DNA of 64,000 nt from an uncultured Verrucomicrobia subdivision 3 bacterium (lineage in GTDB: Bacteria; Verrucomicrobiota; Verrucomicrobiia; Limisphaerales; UBA11358), in NCBI GenBank assembly GCA_903850425.1, contig CAINLR010000048.1:1-64000 (forward strand), written 5' to 3'. This document shows positions 26,627 to 35,609 of this stretch, piece by piece. A program made the position numbers and the translations under genes. The stretch's first letter is position 1. Each line of letters opens with the position of its first letter. Below the pieces are notes generated by a model. That model was not told the DNA's origin. It did no database searches and saw only the letters and a program-made list of their open reading frames with translations.

Positions 26627-26670
26627 AAGCTCCAAGCTCCAGAGAAATTCCATACTTCAAGCACCAAACA
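26627..26670. repeat. AAGCTCC heptamer array with conserved core
   Basis: Two AAGCTCC units are followed by AGAGAAATTCCATACTTCAA and then AAGCACC. The same core is present at 39467-39577 in both orientations. Confidence 0.65.
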
Positions 26671-26755
26671 TTTTACGCACGCACATTGGAGCTTGAGGCT
26701 TGGTGTTTCGCTGGCGGTGGGAGGCGGGGGCTTGGAGCTTCATCTCCTGCGCGCT

Positions 26756-28114
26756 TCACCCAAACACCGCCCGGCACACGATTACCGCCACGACCACGCT
26801 GGTGAAATCCGCCGTCAATCCCGCCAGCAGCGCGTGCCGCGTGCGCTTCACCGCGACCGAGCCGAAATAAACCGCCAGCACATAAAACGTCGTTTCCGTG
26901 CTGCCGTAGATGGTTCCCGCCGTGCGCGCGATTAGGCTGTCCGCGCCGAATTGCTGCACCAGTTCCGTGAAAAACCCGAGCGAGCCGCTGCCGCTCAACG
27001 GCCGCACCAAAACCATCGGCAGCAAATCGGTCGGGAAGCCGACGAGGTTCAGCACTGGCGACAGCACCTGGCTCAGCATTGCGATCCCGCCGGCGGCACG
27101 GAACATCCCGACCGCGACCAGCATCGCCACGAGATACGGAATGATGCGGATGGCCACATCAAAGCCTTCCTTCGCGCCGTCCACAAATTCCTCATAGACC
27201 TTCACGCGCCGCAGCGTGGCGAACAGCGGAATGGCCGAGAGCAGAAACGGAATGGCCAGCAGCGACACCGCGCCAACGCTGCGGATGAACAAACTTTTCC
27301 CCGCCAGATCCTCGGCCATCGGCCGGCCGAAGATTTCCGGAAACACCATCCGCAAAAACAGAAACGCAAAGAACAGCAGGAACGCGGCGAAGATCAGCGC
27401 GCCCCACCATTGCAGCGGTTGCAGCGTCGCGGCTTCTTTCACGGCGGGCTTGTTAGCTTCGCTCGTGGCAGCCGACGCAGGAAGGCTTTGATCATTTTCC
27501 GCTTTCCGCTTTTCGCTTTCCGCCTTTTGCCGAAACATCGGCAGCTTCTCCAAAAATTTCGCCATCAGCACGCCGGCCACCGCCGCGCACGCCGTGCAGA
27601 TGATGGATGTGCCGACGATGGCCGTGGGATTCGTGGATTTGTTCGCCGCAAGAATGGCGATGGCCGTGACCGGAATGAGCTGGATGCCGCTGGTGTTGAT
27701 GGCGAGAAAGGTGCACATCGCGTTGGTGGCGGTGCCGGGAGTTTTGTTCAGCGATTCCAAATCTTTCATCGCGCGCAGGCCGAGCGGTGTGGCGGCGTTG
27801 CCGAGGCCGAGCATGTTCGCGGCAATGTTCATCAGCATGGAACCCATCGCGGGATGTTCCGGCGGGACTTCTGGAAAAATCCGGCGCATGAGCGGACGCA
27901 ACGCCCGCGCGAGCAACGCCACGAGTCCGGCGCGTTCCGCCAGCCGCATGATGCCCAGCCACAAAGCCATCACGCCGATGAGCGCAATGGCAATGCCGAC
28001 CACGGCGGTGTTGGCCATCTCCAGCGCCTTGTCGGCGACTTCCTTGAGCTGGCCGTTCCAGCCGCCGATCAGCACGGCGCACAACATCAGCCCCAGCCAG
28101 ATGTAATTCAGCAT
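26756..28114 (-). CDS. SpmA-SpmB fusion (nucleoside-recognition/Gate domain membrane protein)
   Basis: A 452-residue polytopic membrane protein that joins two Gate-type modules: an SpmA-like half (about 1-200) with NMLGLGNAATPLGLRAM and FLAINTSGIQLIPV, and an SpmB-like half (about 240-452) with RPLSGSGSLGFF and TETTFYVLAVYFG. In Bacillus the separate proteins help spore-core dehydration. Fused forms are common in non-spore-formers, with unknown roles. The linker between the halves contains a translated heptanucleotide array (QKAESEKRKAEND). The conserved start is at 28114; the longer frame to 28225 overlaps a repeat. Confidence 0.87.
   Translation of the reverse strand: MLNYIWLGLMLCAVLIGGWNGQLKEVADKALEMANTAVVGIAIALIGVMALWLGIMRLAERAGLVALLARALRPLMRRIFPEVPPEHPAMGSMLMNIAANMLGLGNAATPLGLRAMKDLESLNKTPGTATNAMCTFLAINTSGIQLIPVTAIAILAANKSTNPTAIVGTSIICTACAAVAGVLMAKFLEKLPMFRQKAESEKRKAENDQSLPASAATSEANKPAVKEAATLQPLQWWGALIFAAFLLFFAFLFLRMVFPEIFGRPMAEDLAGKSLFIRSVGAVSLLAIPFLLSAIPLFATLRRVKVYEEFVDGAKEGFDVAIRIIPYLVAMLVAVGMFRAAGGIAMLSQVLSPVLNLVGFPTDLLPMVLVRPLSGSGSLGFFTELVQQFGADSLIARTAGTIYGSTETTFYVLAVYFGSVAVKRTRHALLAGLTADFTSVVVAVIVCRAVFG
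27495..27529. repeat. Heptanucleotide array in the spmAB linker
   Basis: Units TTTTCCG, CTTTCCG, CTTTTCG, CTTTCCG, CCTTTTG. It is translated on the minus strand as a charged Lys/Glu/Arg stretch exactly at the boundary of the two Gate modules. Confidence 0.78.
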
Positions 28115-28434
28115 GGGGGAAACGCTACAAAGTGTTTCCGCCAATGGCGAAATGAATCTGCTGGCCGCCGGGCTGGTTTCCAAACCGACGAGGAGGTTAA
28201 ACCACGGATGGACACCGATGGACACGGATTACGGACAAGGCACGGAGCGCGGCTCGGTGAGCCGCAGCAGCACGGCGCTGGTTCAAACTTTGGCATTGCT
28301 GCGGGTCACAGACCCGCGCTTCGTCATCCGTGTTAATCCGCGTCCATCCGTGGTTCAGGCTCCTTCCATCGGAAGCGTTGTGGCAATTCAAATGAGTCCC
28401 GCTTCAAACCACACCCTGACAACTCAACCCTGCC
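28115..28434. other. Interval between spmAB and the M56 gene
   Basis: About 320 bases. The centre is an inverted pair of ACCACGGAT-type arrays (pair d, 28199-28356) enclosing about 90 bases with a small palindrome (GCGGCTCGGTGAGCCGC). No gene is supportable. Confidence 0.7.
28199..28356. repeat. Inverted pair of ACCACGGAT-type arrays (pair d)
   Basis: ACCACGGATGGACACCGATG (from 28199) faces its reverse-oriented copy (28322-28356, ending GTCCATCCGTGGTTCAG). It is intergenic, between the stop of the M56 gene and the start of spmAB. Confidence 0.78.
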
Positions 28435-31400
28435 CTATTGTCCCGCCGCCGCGTTGAGTTTCTCAGCCAGGGCGGCGGCCTCGGCTGCGCTGAAGCTGCC
28501 GGTAATTTGTCCAATGCCGGAGGTGATTTCCGACTGAAGGTTCGGAGCTGACATCAGTTGGCCATCAACGATGATGGCGAGCCGCTGGTGCAACAGTGCC
28601 CGCGTGACTTGGCCAAATTTCTCGCGGCCGGCGTCAGTGAACGTGATTTCAATTTGCGGCTCACCCTGGTTGCCGACGATCAATTTGGCAGACTGCAAAT
28701 CTCGCTCGTCCAGCAAGGCCTGCTTCGCCACGAACAGCACTTCCTGACGGACTTGGCCGGTCGTTTTATTGGTGGAAAGGTCGGTCATTTTTTCTGCATC
28801 ATCGGCCGTTTCATCCACGACCGCTCGCAGCTGGAAAATCGAAGCGGTTTTGGGTTTGAACCGGTCGGCCAGGCTTTGCAGCAACTTAGCGTCCGCCTCG
28901 CGCTGCTGGCGCTTCAGAAACGCGGCGTAATTTTTCACGGCGTCCGGCACGGCGGCGGGACTGACCGGACACAACGCCACCGCTTGGCGAAACGCAAAAT
29001 CTGCGGCGCGCGTCAGGCGTGCTTTTTCACCGGCGGTGGCGGCATGTTCCGCCCGCCACGCGTAGAGTCCAGCCTGGGAACTGCGCAGCTTGGAAAACAT
29101 CCGGCTCGAATAATCGTTCTGCACAAAACCCGGATCGCCGGTGAAGCCGTGGAGATCGTGCCGGACAAAAACTTTCTCGGCGAACGCGGTGACCTCCTGG
29201 ACGGACGTGTCGTCCTTCAGCCAATCGCCGATCGCGCCGGACAGGACTGTTTGCCAATGGGCGCGGTCCCGCTGCACCATCGCGTCAGACAATTCCGCCA
29301 GCGGCGGGCGGTTGATTTTGAAAATAAATCCGTGCGGTTCGAGGTGCGGATACATCCAGTCCAGCGGGAAACTTTCCTCGATGAAAAATTCTCGTCGGAG
29401 ATTTTTGTCGAAGATGATTTTGACGAGCAGGGCGTTGATTTCCATCACGGCAGTCACGCCGCTCACTTGCACCCGGCCTTCCGTCACTTTGAGGTCTTCG
29501 CCGGGCTTGAGTTTGTCTTCTTTTTGGCGCACTTGCAGGTCGGCGACGTAATCCTGAAAGCATTTTTGCGAGTCCTCGCCGGTGGGGATATAGAGAACAT
29601 TGGTTCCAATTTGGTTTGCGCCCGCAGCCTTTTGCGCGCTAGCACGGAATTGAACGCTGGCCAGCAGCCCTTGCATGCGATCGTTGCGTTGCTGAGCGAA
29701 TACTTTTGCCGTCTCGTTGGCAGCATTCCATTGCGGATCGTCCTTCTTGTTTGCCAACGCTTCCAGCTTCTTTTCTGCTTCCGACCACTTGGCACTCAAG
29801 GCTTGAAAAGCGCCATCCGTGCGGCATGCCTCGGCGAGTTGGGAGAATAGTTCCTTGTTTTCGCCATAAGTATTCCGCAGGTAATCCAGGTAGGTTCCAT
29901 CCGCCAGCGCGTTTTGGGTCAGCGTGAAAAATGGCTCGCCTTTCACATGGGATTTCTGCAGCGCCGTGATGATGAAACGCCCGGGATCCGTGCCGCCAAA
30001 ATACACACTGCCCGACGGGATGGATTGGAGAACGTCATCGGCGAAGGCCTTGGAATATTTCTCATTACCCACGGCAAACGCCTCGCTGGCCCCGAAGGTT
30101 TCGCGCATGGGTTGCAGCCACATGCCGTGCGGATAGCCATTGGTGACCTTGCTTAAACCCAGGGTGTGGGCTTCCAAGTCCGCCCAACTATTTGTAACCG
30201 CCGGCCAATCGCCGGCCGCGGCGGCGGCAAAAAAGCGCGTGCAATCGGGCACTACCATCGTCTCGTTTGAGTTGGGATACCACTCGGCAAAATTCTTTTG
30301 ATCAGTGGCAATCAGTTGCAGTTCCTGCGCCTGTTTTTCCCCGACAAAGCGTTTTAGTTGATCCGCGACTTGGGAAGTTTTCAGCGACCACGGCAGCGAA
30401 GAATTTTCGGCGGCATAACTTCCGATCAGCCAGCCCAAACTCAAAAAGGCCGCCACCAGACCGACGACCGTCACCTTGGCGATCCGGCTCCGGTTACGGC
30501 GCCCGTCCAGAATTGCCTCCACCCGCTGTGCCAGGCCCGATGGACGCGCCATTGCAATCACGGCAACCTGCGGGATGCGACGAAAACTTTGGGCGATGTC
30601 CACCAGATGACCGGCGTAGTCCGAAGCTTTGCAGCCACTGTTCAAAACCAGGTCGTCGCACGCGCGTTCGCGCTCGACGCACATCCGCCGCGCCGCCAGC
30701 CAGACAAGCGGATTGAACCAGAACAACGCGCCGACGAGGTGCGCCGCGAGCTGCGTCAGGCAATCCCAGCGCTTCACATGCGCGAGTTCATGCAGCAGGA
30801 CAATCCGACGACGTTCCCCCGGCCAGTCGTTCGCATCCGCCGGCAACAAAACCACCGGACGCCGCCAGCCCCATGTCAGCGGCATCACATTTTCCACCGA
30901 CTGCAACAACGTCACGGCTCGTCGCAACTGCAGGGTTTCGCCTGCTTCTTTCAACAGCGTCGTCCAATTCTCATCCTGCACCGCTGGCGCGCGACGGGAA
31001 AACCGATGGAGTTGAAGCTGGCCGCTGGTGATGGAAAACAAAACCAGGACGACGCCCGCGACCCAGGCGGCGAATCCGAGCACCAGCCAGCTTGCGCCAA
31101 AATGCGCGGTGAACTTGGGAGTGCCATCGGAGAGCTCGCGACCGGCGTTGATTTTTTCCTCGATGGCGGGCGGCGTTTGCAGCGCGGCAGCGGCGGTGCC
31201 AAGCTGGTTGCCGGCCGCAAATTCCAATCCCAGCGCAACCTGATTGCCGTTTGCGTAAGTGGTGGAAACCGACCAAAGCGGTTTCTGCCACGAGGGCCGC
31301 GTGGAGGTCAGCAACGGGAGACAGGGCAATCCGGCCACGGCCAGCAGCCAGATCAGGTGTCGCGTGGCCGCCGATGCGCGCCGCCACAGCGTGCAGGTTC

Positions 31401-31509
31401 CGGCCGCCAGCGCGAGCACGACGAAGCTCTTGATTAAAGCGTCCAGAAACAGCGCCGTGAAATGGGCAGACTGAAGGTAGTTTGCGGTTGGTTCGATCCA
31501 TGAGTTCAT
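28435..31509 (-). CDS. M56 (BlaR1/MecR1-like) peptidase with a large sensor region and SecD-head-like tail
   Basis: A 1024-residue membrane protein. The N-terminal M56 metalloprotease domain has hydrophobic segments at about 20-40, 50-66, 142-160 and 342-358. The zinc motif HELAH is at 240-244 and ERERACDD follows. Residues of about 380-900 form an extracytoplasmic region that closely resembles the lipoprotein at 32068 (SVYFGGTDPGRF, TQNALADGTYLDYL, ESFPLDWMYPHLEPHG). The last 100 residues look like the SecD P1-head domain (RLAIIVDGQLMSAP, GIGQITGSFSAAEAAALAEKL). It starts one base after the blaI stop. By analogy with BlaR1 it should sense an envelope signal and trigger inactivation of the BlaI-type repressor. 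Confidence 0.85.
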   Translation of the reverse strand: MNSWIEPTANYLQSAHFTALFLDALIKSFVVLALAAGTCTLWRRASAATRHLIWLLAVAGLPCLPLLTSTRPSWQKPLWSVSTTYANGNQVALGLEFAAGNQLGTAAAALQTPPAIEEKINAGRELSDGTPKFTAHFGASWLVLGFAAWVAGVVLVLFSITSGQLQLHRFSRRAPAVQDENWTTLLKEAGETLQLRRAVTLLQSVENVMPLTWGWRRPVVLLPADANDWPGERRRIVLLHELAHVKRWDCLTQLAAHLVGALFWFNPLVWLAARRMCVERERACDDLVLNSGCKASDYAGHLVDIAQSFRRIPQVAVIAMARPSGLAQRVEAILDGRRNRSRIAKVTVVGLVAAFLSLGWLIGSYAAENSSLPWSLKTSQVADQLKRFVGEKQAQELQLIATDQKNFAEWYPNSNETMVVPDCTRFFAAAAAGDWPAVTNSWADLEAHTLGLSKVTNGYPHGMWLQPMRETFGASEAFAVGNEKYSKAFADDVLQSIPSGSVYFGGTDPGRFIITALQKSHVKGEPFFTLTQNALADGTYLDYLRNTYGENKELFSQLAEACRTDGAFQALSAKWSEAEKKLEALANKKDDPQWNAANETAKVFAQQRNDRMQGLLASVQFRASAQKAAGANQIGTNVLYIPTGEDSQKCFQDYVADLQVRQKEDKLKPGEDLKVTEGRVQVSGVTAVMEINALLVKIIFDKNLRREFFIEESFPLDWMYPHLEPHGFIFKINRPPLAELSDAMVQRDRAHWQTVLSGAIGDWLKDDTSVQEVTAFAEKVFVRHDLHGFTGDPGFVQNDYSSRMFSKLRSSQAGLYAWRAEHAATAGEKARLTRAADFAFRQAVALCPVSPAAVPDAVKNYAAFLKRQQREADAKLLQSLADRFKPKTASIFQLRAVVDETADDAEKMTDLSTNKTTGQVRQEVLFVAKQALLDERDLQSAKLIVGNQGEPQIEITFTDAGREKFGQVTRALLHQRLAIIVDGQLMSAPNLQSEITSGIGQITGSFSAAEAAALAEKLNAAAGQ

Positions 31510-31510
31510 A

Positions 31511-31894
31511 TCAGCGTCCTTCCTTCTTGGCTTGTTTGATGAGCTGTTGCAGTTGATTCAACTCCGTGTCCGAAAGCTTCGTGTCGTGCGCTTCCAGCAG
31601 CGCGGCCATCGCCTGCGTGGCGGACCCTTGGAAAAAAGTGGCGACGAGCCGCTTCAAGGCCGACTTGCTGGCGGTTTCCCGCGACACGCACGGCAAATAA
31701 ACGTAGCGCGCGCCATCCTGCCGATGCTTGATGTGCCCCTTGTCCTCCAAAATCCGCAGCAGCGCGCGAACGGATGAGTAGCTGGGCGGATCGGGCAGGG
31801 CCGCGCGGATTTCGACGGCGGCGGCGGCTTCTTTTTCGTGGAGCACGTCCATGATCTGGCGTTCGCGGCGGCTCAACTGATGTTCTCGGCTCAT
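31511..31894 (-). CDS. blaI: BlaI/MecI/CopY-family repressor
   Basis: A 127-residue winged-helix repressor (LSRRERQIMDVLHEKEAAAA, then SYSSVRALLRILEDKGHIKH) with a C-terminal dimerisation region, typical of the family. The open frame extends to 31942, but the ATG at 31894 opens the conserved part. It lies six bases downstream of a palindromic operator candidate. The M56 gene follows after one base. BlaI-type repressors are inactivated when the cognate M56 sensor responds; the regulated genes here probably include this operon itself. Confidence 0.92.
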   Translation of the reverse strand: MSREHQLSRRERQIMDVLHEKEAAAAVEIRAALPDPPSYSSVRALLRILEDKGHIKHRQDGARYVYLPCVSRETASKSALKRLVATFFQGSATQAMAALLEAHDTKLSDTELNQLQQLIKQAKKEGR

Positions 31895-31899
31895 GGGAT

Positions 31900-31917
31900 G
31901 TGCTAAATTTTTAGCAC
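31900..31917. promoter_or_regulatory. BlaI-type operator candidate O1
   Basis: GTGCTAAATTTTTAGCAC is an 18-base dyad with 8-base arms, six bases upstream of the blaI start codon. Its position and symmetry fit autoregulation by a BlaI-type dimer. Confidence 0.7.
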
Positions 31918-31942
31918 AATGCAGCAAGCTGGTCAATGGCAA

Positions 31943-31960
31943 ATGCTAAAATTTTAGCAT
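31943..31960. promoter_or_regulatory. BlaI-type operator candidate O2
   Basis: ATGCTAAAATTTTAGCAT is a perfect 18-base palindrome sharing the GCTAAA/TTTAGC half-sites with O1. It lies 43 bases from O1 centre to centre, about four helical turns, so cooperative binding is possible. Confidence 0.7.
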
Positions 31961-32067
31961 GATGGACTTCCGCATTGATTCCGGGAGCGTTCCTGACCAG
32001 GCGCAGATGATGAAGGAGCCGGCGCACGCGCGGCATTCTGGCATAGCGCCGGGCGGATGCGGGGATT

Positions 32068-33534
32068 TCATTTCAGCCGCTGGAATTGCTTCAGTTGCTC
32101 AACCAGTGAGCGCATTTGGGTGCCGGCATCACCCTTCATTGCCGGCATGTCGGCCGCCGTTTGCGCAATCAACAGCGCATCGGCGCTGCGGTTTTGCGCC
32201 AGCAGGAAGTTGACATACCGAAATACGGCTTCCGGCGAATACGGACACAGCGCCCACGCCTGGCGGAAGGCGAAGTCCGCTTCGCTCGCTAGGCGTTCCT
32301 TCTCGCTGCCAACGGTGCCATGGTCCACACGCCACGCATACAGTCCGGCGATGGATGAGCGCAGCTTGGAAAACATTTTGTGTGAGTATGCGTTGGTGAT
32401 GAATTCCGGATCGCCTTTGAATCCGCTGAAGTCGTGCTGACCAAAAGTTTTCGTCGCAAAGGCGGCGACTTCAGCCACGGATGTTTCCGGTTTCAGCCAG
32501 TCGCCGATCATGGGCCGAACATACGCGGTCCAGTAATCATGATCTTTTTGCACAGCTTCAGCGGACAATGTTTCAAGCGGCTGCCGGTTCAGCTTGAAGA
32601 TCAGGCCGTGCGGTTCGAGGTGCGGATACATCCAGTCGAGCGGGAAACTTTCCTCGATGAAAAATTCCCGGGCCGGATTTTTGTCGCAGATGATTTTGGC
32701 CAGCAGCGCGTTGATTTGCATCACGGCCACCTGCCCGCTGACTTGGACGCGGCCGGCCGTGGTTTGCACGTCCTCGCCTGGCTTCAGCTTGTTTTGGGCG
32801 GCGCGTTCCGACGCGTCCTTGGTGTAATCCTCGAAGCACTGCTGCGAATCTTCGGGACTCGGAATGTAAATCCGTTTGCCAAACATGCCGCGCAGGTAGT
32901 CCAGATAGGAGCCATCGGCCAGCGCATTTTGCGTGAGAATGAAGAAGGGGTCGCCGGCCGCGTGTGATTTGCTCAAGGCGGTCACGAGGAAGCGGCCCGG
33001 GTCGGTGCCGCCAAAATAAATGCTGCCGGCGGGAATGGACTGGATGATGTCGCGCCCGAACGCCGTGGCATACGGCTCGCCGCCCGTGGCGAATCCTTCC
33101 CAGACGCCATACACCTCCTTGGCGGCTTCCCAGGCGGGGCCGCGAAAGCCGACCGGATAGGAAGGCGGCGGCGTTGGCAGGCCAAGTTTGTTCCGCAGCG
33201 CGTGGAAGGCGGAGACCACCGCCTTGCCGAGTTTTCCCTGCGGCGCATTTGGGTCCCCGGACTGGTTGAGCCGGCTCATCGCGAAAAATGTATTGCTGAC
33301 GGCCGGCCAGTTGCCGCGCCGGGCCGCCTGGAAAAATGCGGTCATCTCCGCCGGCGGCAGGTTGGTGGCGGCCCGCGCCTGCGCCTCCTTGTCGGCGATG
33401 AACTGCGTCAGTTGCCTCGCCGTTTCCGCGTTCTTGAGCGCGGTGAATGCCGTGGGCGGTTTTGGCGAACAGCCCGTGAGGCCGGTGGCAGCAGCCAGGA
33501 TGACCAGTCCCCAGAATTTTCCGATGCGTTTCAT
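32068..33534 (-). CDS. Large lipoprotein sharing a domain with the adjacent M56 sensor
   Basis: A 488-residue predicted lipoprotein with signal and lipobox LTGC (MKRIGKFWGLVILAAATGL, then TGCSPKP). A Shine-Dalgarno-like AAAGGAA lies just upstream. From about residue 120 it carries the same ordered motifs as the M56 protein: SIYFGGTDPGRF, TQNALADGSYLDYL, ESFPLDWMYPHLEPHG and NAYSHKMFSKLRSS. A TPR-like C-terminus follows (ALCPYSPEAVFRYVNFLLAQ). The open frame extends upstream across the fur gene to 34638, but that part is antisense noise. Function is unknown; the shared domain suggests the sensor and the lipoprotein recognise the same thing or each other. Confidence 0.8.
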   Translation of the reverse strand: MKRIGKFWGLVILAAATGLTGCSPKPPTAFTALKNAETARQLTQFIADKEAQARAATNLPPAEMTAFFQAARRGNWPAVSNTFFAMSRLNQSGDPNAPQGKLGKAVVSAFHALRNKLGLPTPPPSYPVGFRGPAWEAAKEVYGVWEGFATGGEPYATAFGRDIIQSIPAGSIYFGGTDPGRFLVTALSKSHAAGDPFFILTQNALADGSYLDYLRGMFGKRIYIPSPEDSQQCFEDYTKDASERAAQNKLKPGEDVQTTAGRVQVSGQVAVMQINALLAKIICDKNPAREFFIEESFPLDWMYPHLEPHGLIFKLNRQPLETLSAEAVQKDHDYWTAYVRPMIGDWLKPETSVAEVAAFATKTFGQHDFSGFKGDPEFITNAYSHKMFSKLRSSIAGLYAWRVDHGTVGSEKERLASEADFAFRQAWALCPYSPEAVFRYVNFLLAQNRSADALLIAQTAADMPAMKGDAGTQMRSLVEQLKQFQRLK

Positions 33535-33655
33535 GGAGCTTTCCTTTTGTTGGCAGTTGATGATCGTGCGTTCCTGCCCAATAGACACCAAACCGGGCGG
33601 ATTTTGTATAGCCTGTTTTTCGCGGGTCCACGGCAACCAGCCCGCCGACCGCTTG

Positions 33656-33672
33656 TTTAGAATTATTCTAAA
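33656..33672. promoter_or_regulatory. Per/Fur-box upstream of fur-sufBC
   Basis: TTTAGAATTATTCTAAA is a perfect 8-1-8 dyad whose core TTAGAATTATTCTAA matches the classical Per-box pattern closely. It lies immediately upstream of a -35 element and so is positioned for repression or activation of the regulator and the suf genes. Confidence 0.8.
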
Positions 33673-33674
33673 TC

Positions 33675-33702
33675 TTGACTTAACCTCCCGGCCCGCTAGA
33701 TT
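33675..33702 (+). promoter_or_regulatory. Sigma-70-type promoter of the fur-suf operon
   Basis: TTGACT (33675-33680) and TAGATT (33697-33702) are separated by 16 bases. Transcription would start near 33710, only a few bases before the ATG at 33712, so the leader would be very short or translation leaderless. Confidence 0.55.
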
Positions 33703-33711
33703 GCTGCCGCC

Positions 33712-34146
33712 ATGAAGCTGCGCAGCCCATCGCACGACGACCAGCACCTGACCGAACGGTTGGGCACCACCGGCTTGCGCCTCACGCCCCAGCGCCAGCA
33801 GGTCTATGACGTGTTGCGCCAGAAGCGCGATCATCCGACCGCCGAGGAAGTGTTCATCCGCGCCAAAAAGGCCATGCCGGAAATTTCCCACGCGACGGTC
33901 TATAACTGCCTCGATGCGCTGGTCAAATGCGGCCTGGCGCGGCAGGTCCAACTCGAACGCGGCGCCACCCGGTTTTGCCCGAACATGACGGAGCACGGCC
34001 ATTTTCATTGCAGCGTCTGCGGCACCATTTACGATGTGGAGCTGCCCCACGAATTGCCGTGCGTGGCCATCCCGAGCGGGTTTGAGCCGCAGAGCTATGA
34101 CGTGACGATTCACGGAACCTGCGCCGATTGCGCCCGGAAGAAATAA
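33712..34146 (+). CDS. Fur-family regulator (PerR/Fur-like)
   Basis: A 144-residue metal-dependent regulator. The N-terminal winged helix (GLRLTPQRQQVYDVLRQ, HPTAEEVFIRAKKAMPEISH, ATVYNCLDALVKCGL) is followed by the dimerisation domain with the regulatory metal and structural zinc residues (GHFHCSVCGTIYDVE and CADCARKK). It is the first gene of the unit with sufB seven bases downstream, and a Per-box lies just upstream. It probably autoregulates and controls Fe-S assembly in response to peroxide or iron. Whether it is a Fur or a PerR cannot be told from sequence. Confidence 0.9.
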   Translation: MKLRSPSHDDQHLTERLGTTGLRLTPQRQQVYDVLRQKRDHPTAEEVFIRAKKAMPEISHATVYNCLDALVKCGLARQVQLERGATRFCPNMTEHGHFHCSVCGTIYDVELPHELPCVAIPSGFEPQSYDVTIHGTCADCARKK

Positions 34147-34152
34147 CTTACG

Positions 34153-35601
34153 ATGAGCACTGCGACCGACACGATTGAGAGCCTGGTCAAACAGGAATAC
34201 AAATACGGCTTCGTCACCGACGTCGAATCCGAGTCCACGCCGCCGGGCTTGAGCGAGGACACCATCCGCCACATTTCGACCAAGAAGAACGAGCCGGCGT
34301 GGCTGACCGACTGGCGCATCAAGGCGTTCCGCTACTGGCAGACGATGCCGGAGCCGACCTGGCAGTTCGTCAAGTATCCGAAAATTGATTTTCAGGCCAT
34401 CAGTTATTTTTCGCAGCCCAAGCCGAAAGGCGATGCGCCAAAAAGTCTGGACGAGGTAGATCCCAAGCTGCTCGAAACTTACGAGAAGCTTGGCATCCCG
34501 CTGCGCGAACGCGGCCGTCTGGCGGGCGTGGCGGTGGACGCGATTTTTGATTCCGTGAGCGTCGGCACGACGTATCGGGAGGATCTGGCGAAAAAGGGAA
34601 TCATTTTCTGCTCGTTCAGCGAAGCGGTTCACAATCACCCCGACCTCGTCAAAAAATATCTCGGCTCGGTGGTGCCTTACACGGACAACTATTACGCCGC
34701 GCTAAATTCCGCCGTGTTCACCGACGGCTCGTTCTGCTACATCCCGAAGGGCGTGCGCTGTCCGATGGAGCTTTCCACCTACTTCCGCATCAACGCCGCC
34801 AAGTCCGGCCAGTTCGAGCGCACGCTGATCGTGGCGGACGATGGCGCTTCCGTGAGCTATCTCGAAGGCTGCACCGCGCCGATGCGCGACGAAAATCAAT
34901 TGCACGCCGCCGTGGTGGAACTCGTCACCCACAACGACGCGCAAATCAAATACAGCACGGTGCAAAACTGGTATCCCGGCGACGAGAACGGCGTGGGCGG
35001 CATCTACAATTTCGTGACCAAGCGCGGTCTCTGCAAAGGCAAAAACTCGCGCATCACCTGGACGCAAGTCGAGACCGGTTCGGCCATCACGTGGAAATAT
35101 CCGAGTTGCATTTTGCTCGGCGACAATTCCAAGGGCGAATTTTATTCCGTCGCCGTGGTGAACAACATGCAGCAGGCCGACACCGGCACGAAGATGATTC
35201 ACATCGGCAAGAACACCAAGAGCACGATCATTTCGAAGGGCATTTCGGCCGGCCGCGGTCAGAACAGCTATCGCGGCCTGGTGGAAATCCGCAAGAGCGC
35301 GGCGAACTCGCGCAACTTTTCGCAGTGCGACTCCATGCTCATCGGCGCCAAATGCGGGGCGCACACGTTCCCGTATATCGAGGTGAAAAACACCTCGTCG
35401 TCCGTCGAGCACGAGGCTTCGACTTCCAAGATCGGCGAGGACCAGATTTTTTACTGCAACTCGCGCGGGCTGTCCACGCAGGACGCGGTGAACATGATCG
35501 TGAACGGCTTCTGCAAGGAAGTGTTCAAGGAACTGCCGATGGAGTTCGCCGTCGAAGCGCAGAAGCTGCTCGGCGTGAGTTTGGAAGGCAGCGTCGGCTA
35601 A
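34153..35601 (+). CDS. sufB: Fe-S cluster assembly scaffold protein SufB
   Basis: A 482-residue SufB, part of the SufBCD scaffold complex for Fe-S assembly. The family signatures are present: [40 protein letters not shown], and the essential cysteine/histidine region [16 protein letters not shown] near the C-terminus. Length and order are standard. It follows the Fur-family regulator by seven bases. SufC comes next, but an AT-rich cassette separates them, and no sufD or sufS follows within the window. Confidence 0.96.
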   Translation: MSTATDTIESLVKQEYKYGFVTDVESESTPPGLSEDTIRHISTKKNEPAWLTDWRIKAFRYWQTMPEPTWQFVKYPKIDFQAISYFSQPKPKGDAPKSLDEVDPKLLETYEKLGIPLRERGRLAGVAVDAIFDSVSVGTTYREDLAKKGIIFCSFSEAVHNHPDLVKKYLGSVVPYTDNYYAALNSAVFTDGSFCYIPKGVRCPMELSTYFRINAAKSGQFERTLIVADDGASVSYLEGCTAPMRDENQLHAAVVELVTHNDAQIKYSTVQNWYPGDENGVGGIYNFVTKRGLCKGKNSRITWTQVETGSAITWKYPSCILLGDNSKGEFYSVAVVNNMQQADTGTKMIHIGKNTKSTIISKGISAGRGQNSYRGLVEIRKSAANSRNFSQCDSMLIGAKCGAHTFPYIEVKNTSSSVEHEASTSKIGEDQIFYCNSRGLSTQDAVNMIVNGFCKEVFKELPMEFAVEAQKLLGVSLEGSVG

Positions 35602-35609
35602 AAATAATT

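Larger units (their letters stand above)
26342..26755. other. Repeat-filled interval between sensor kinase and spmAB
   Basis: About 414 bases without a supportable gene. It holds a 100-bp dispersed element (26421-26520, second copy at 40221-40320). It also holds a run of AAGCTCC heptamers with the core AGAGAAATTCCATAC (about 26627-26670) that recurs at 39.5 kb. The kinase promoter must be in or near the left end. Confidence 0.7.

Noticed and set aside
26951..28336. Very long plus-strand open frame antisense to spmAB
   Set aside because: It is the complementary frame of a conserved membrane protein. Its translation is rich in Arg, Gln and His with no motif.
33535..34638. Upstream extension of the lipoprotein frame
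   Set aside because: The extension runs antisense through the Fur-family gene. The lipoprotein signal peptide at 33534 marks the real start.
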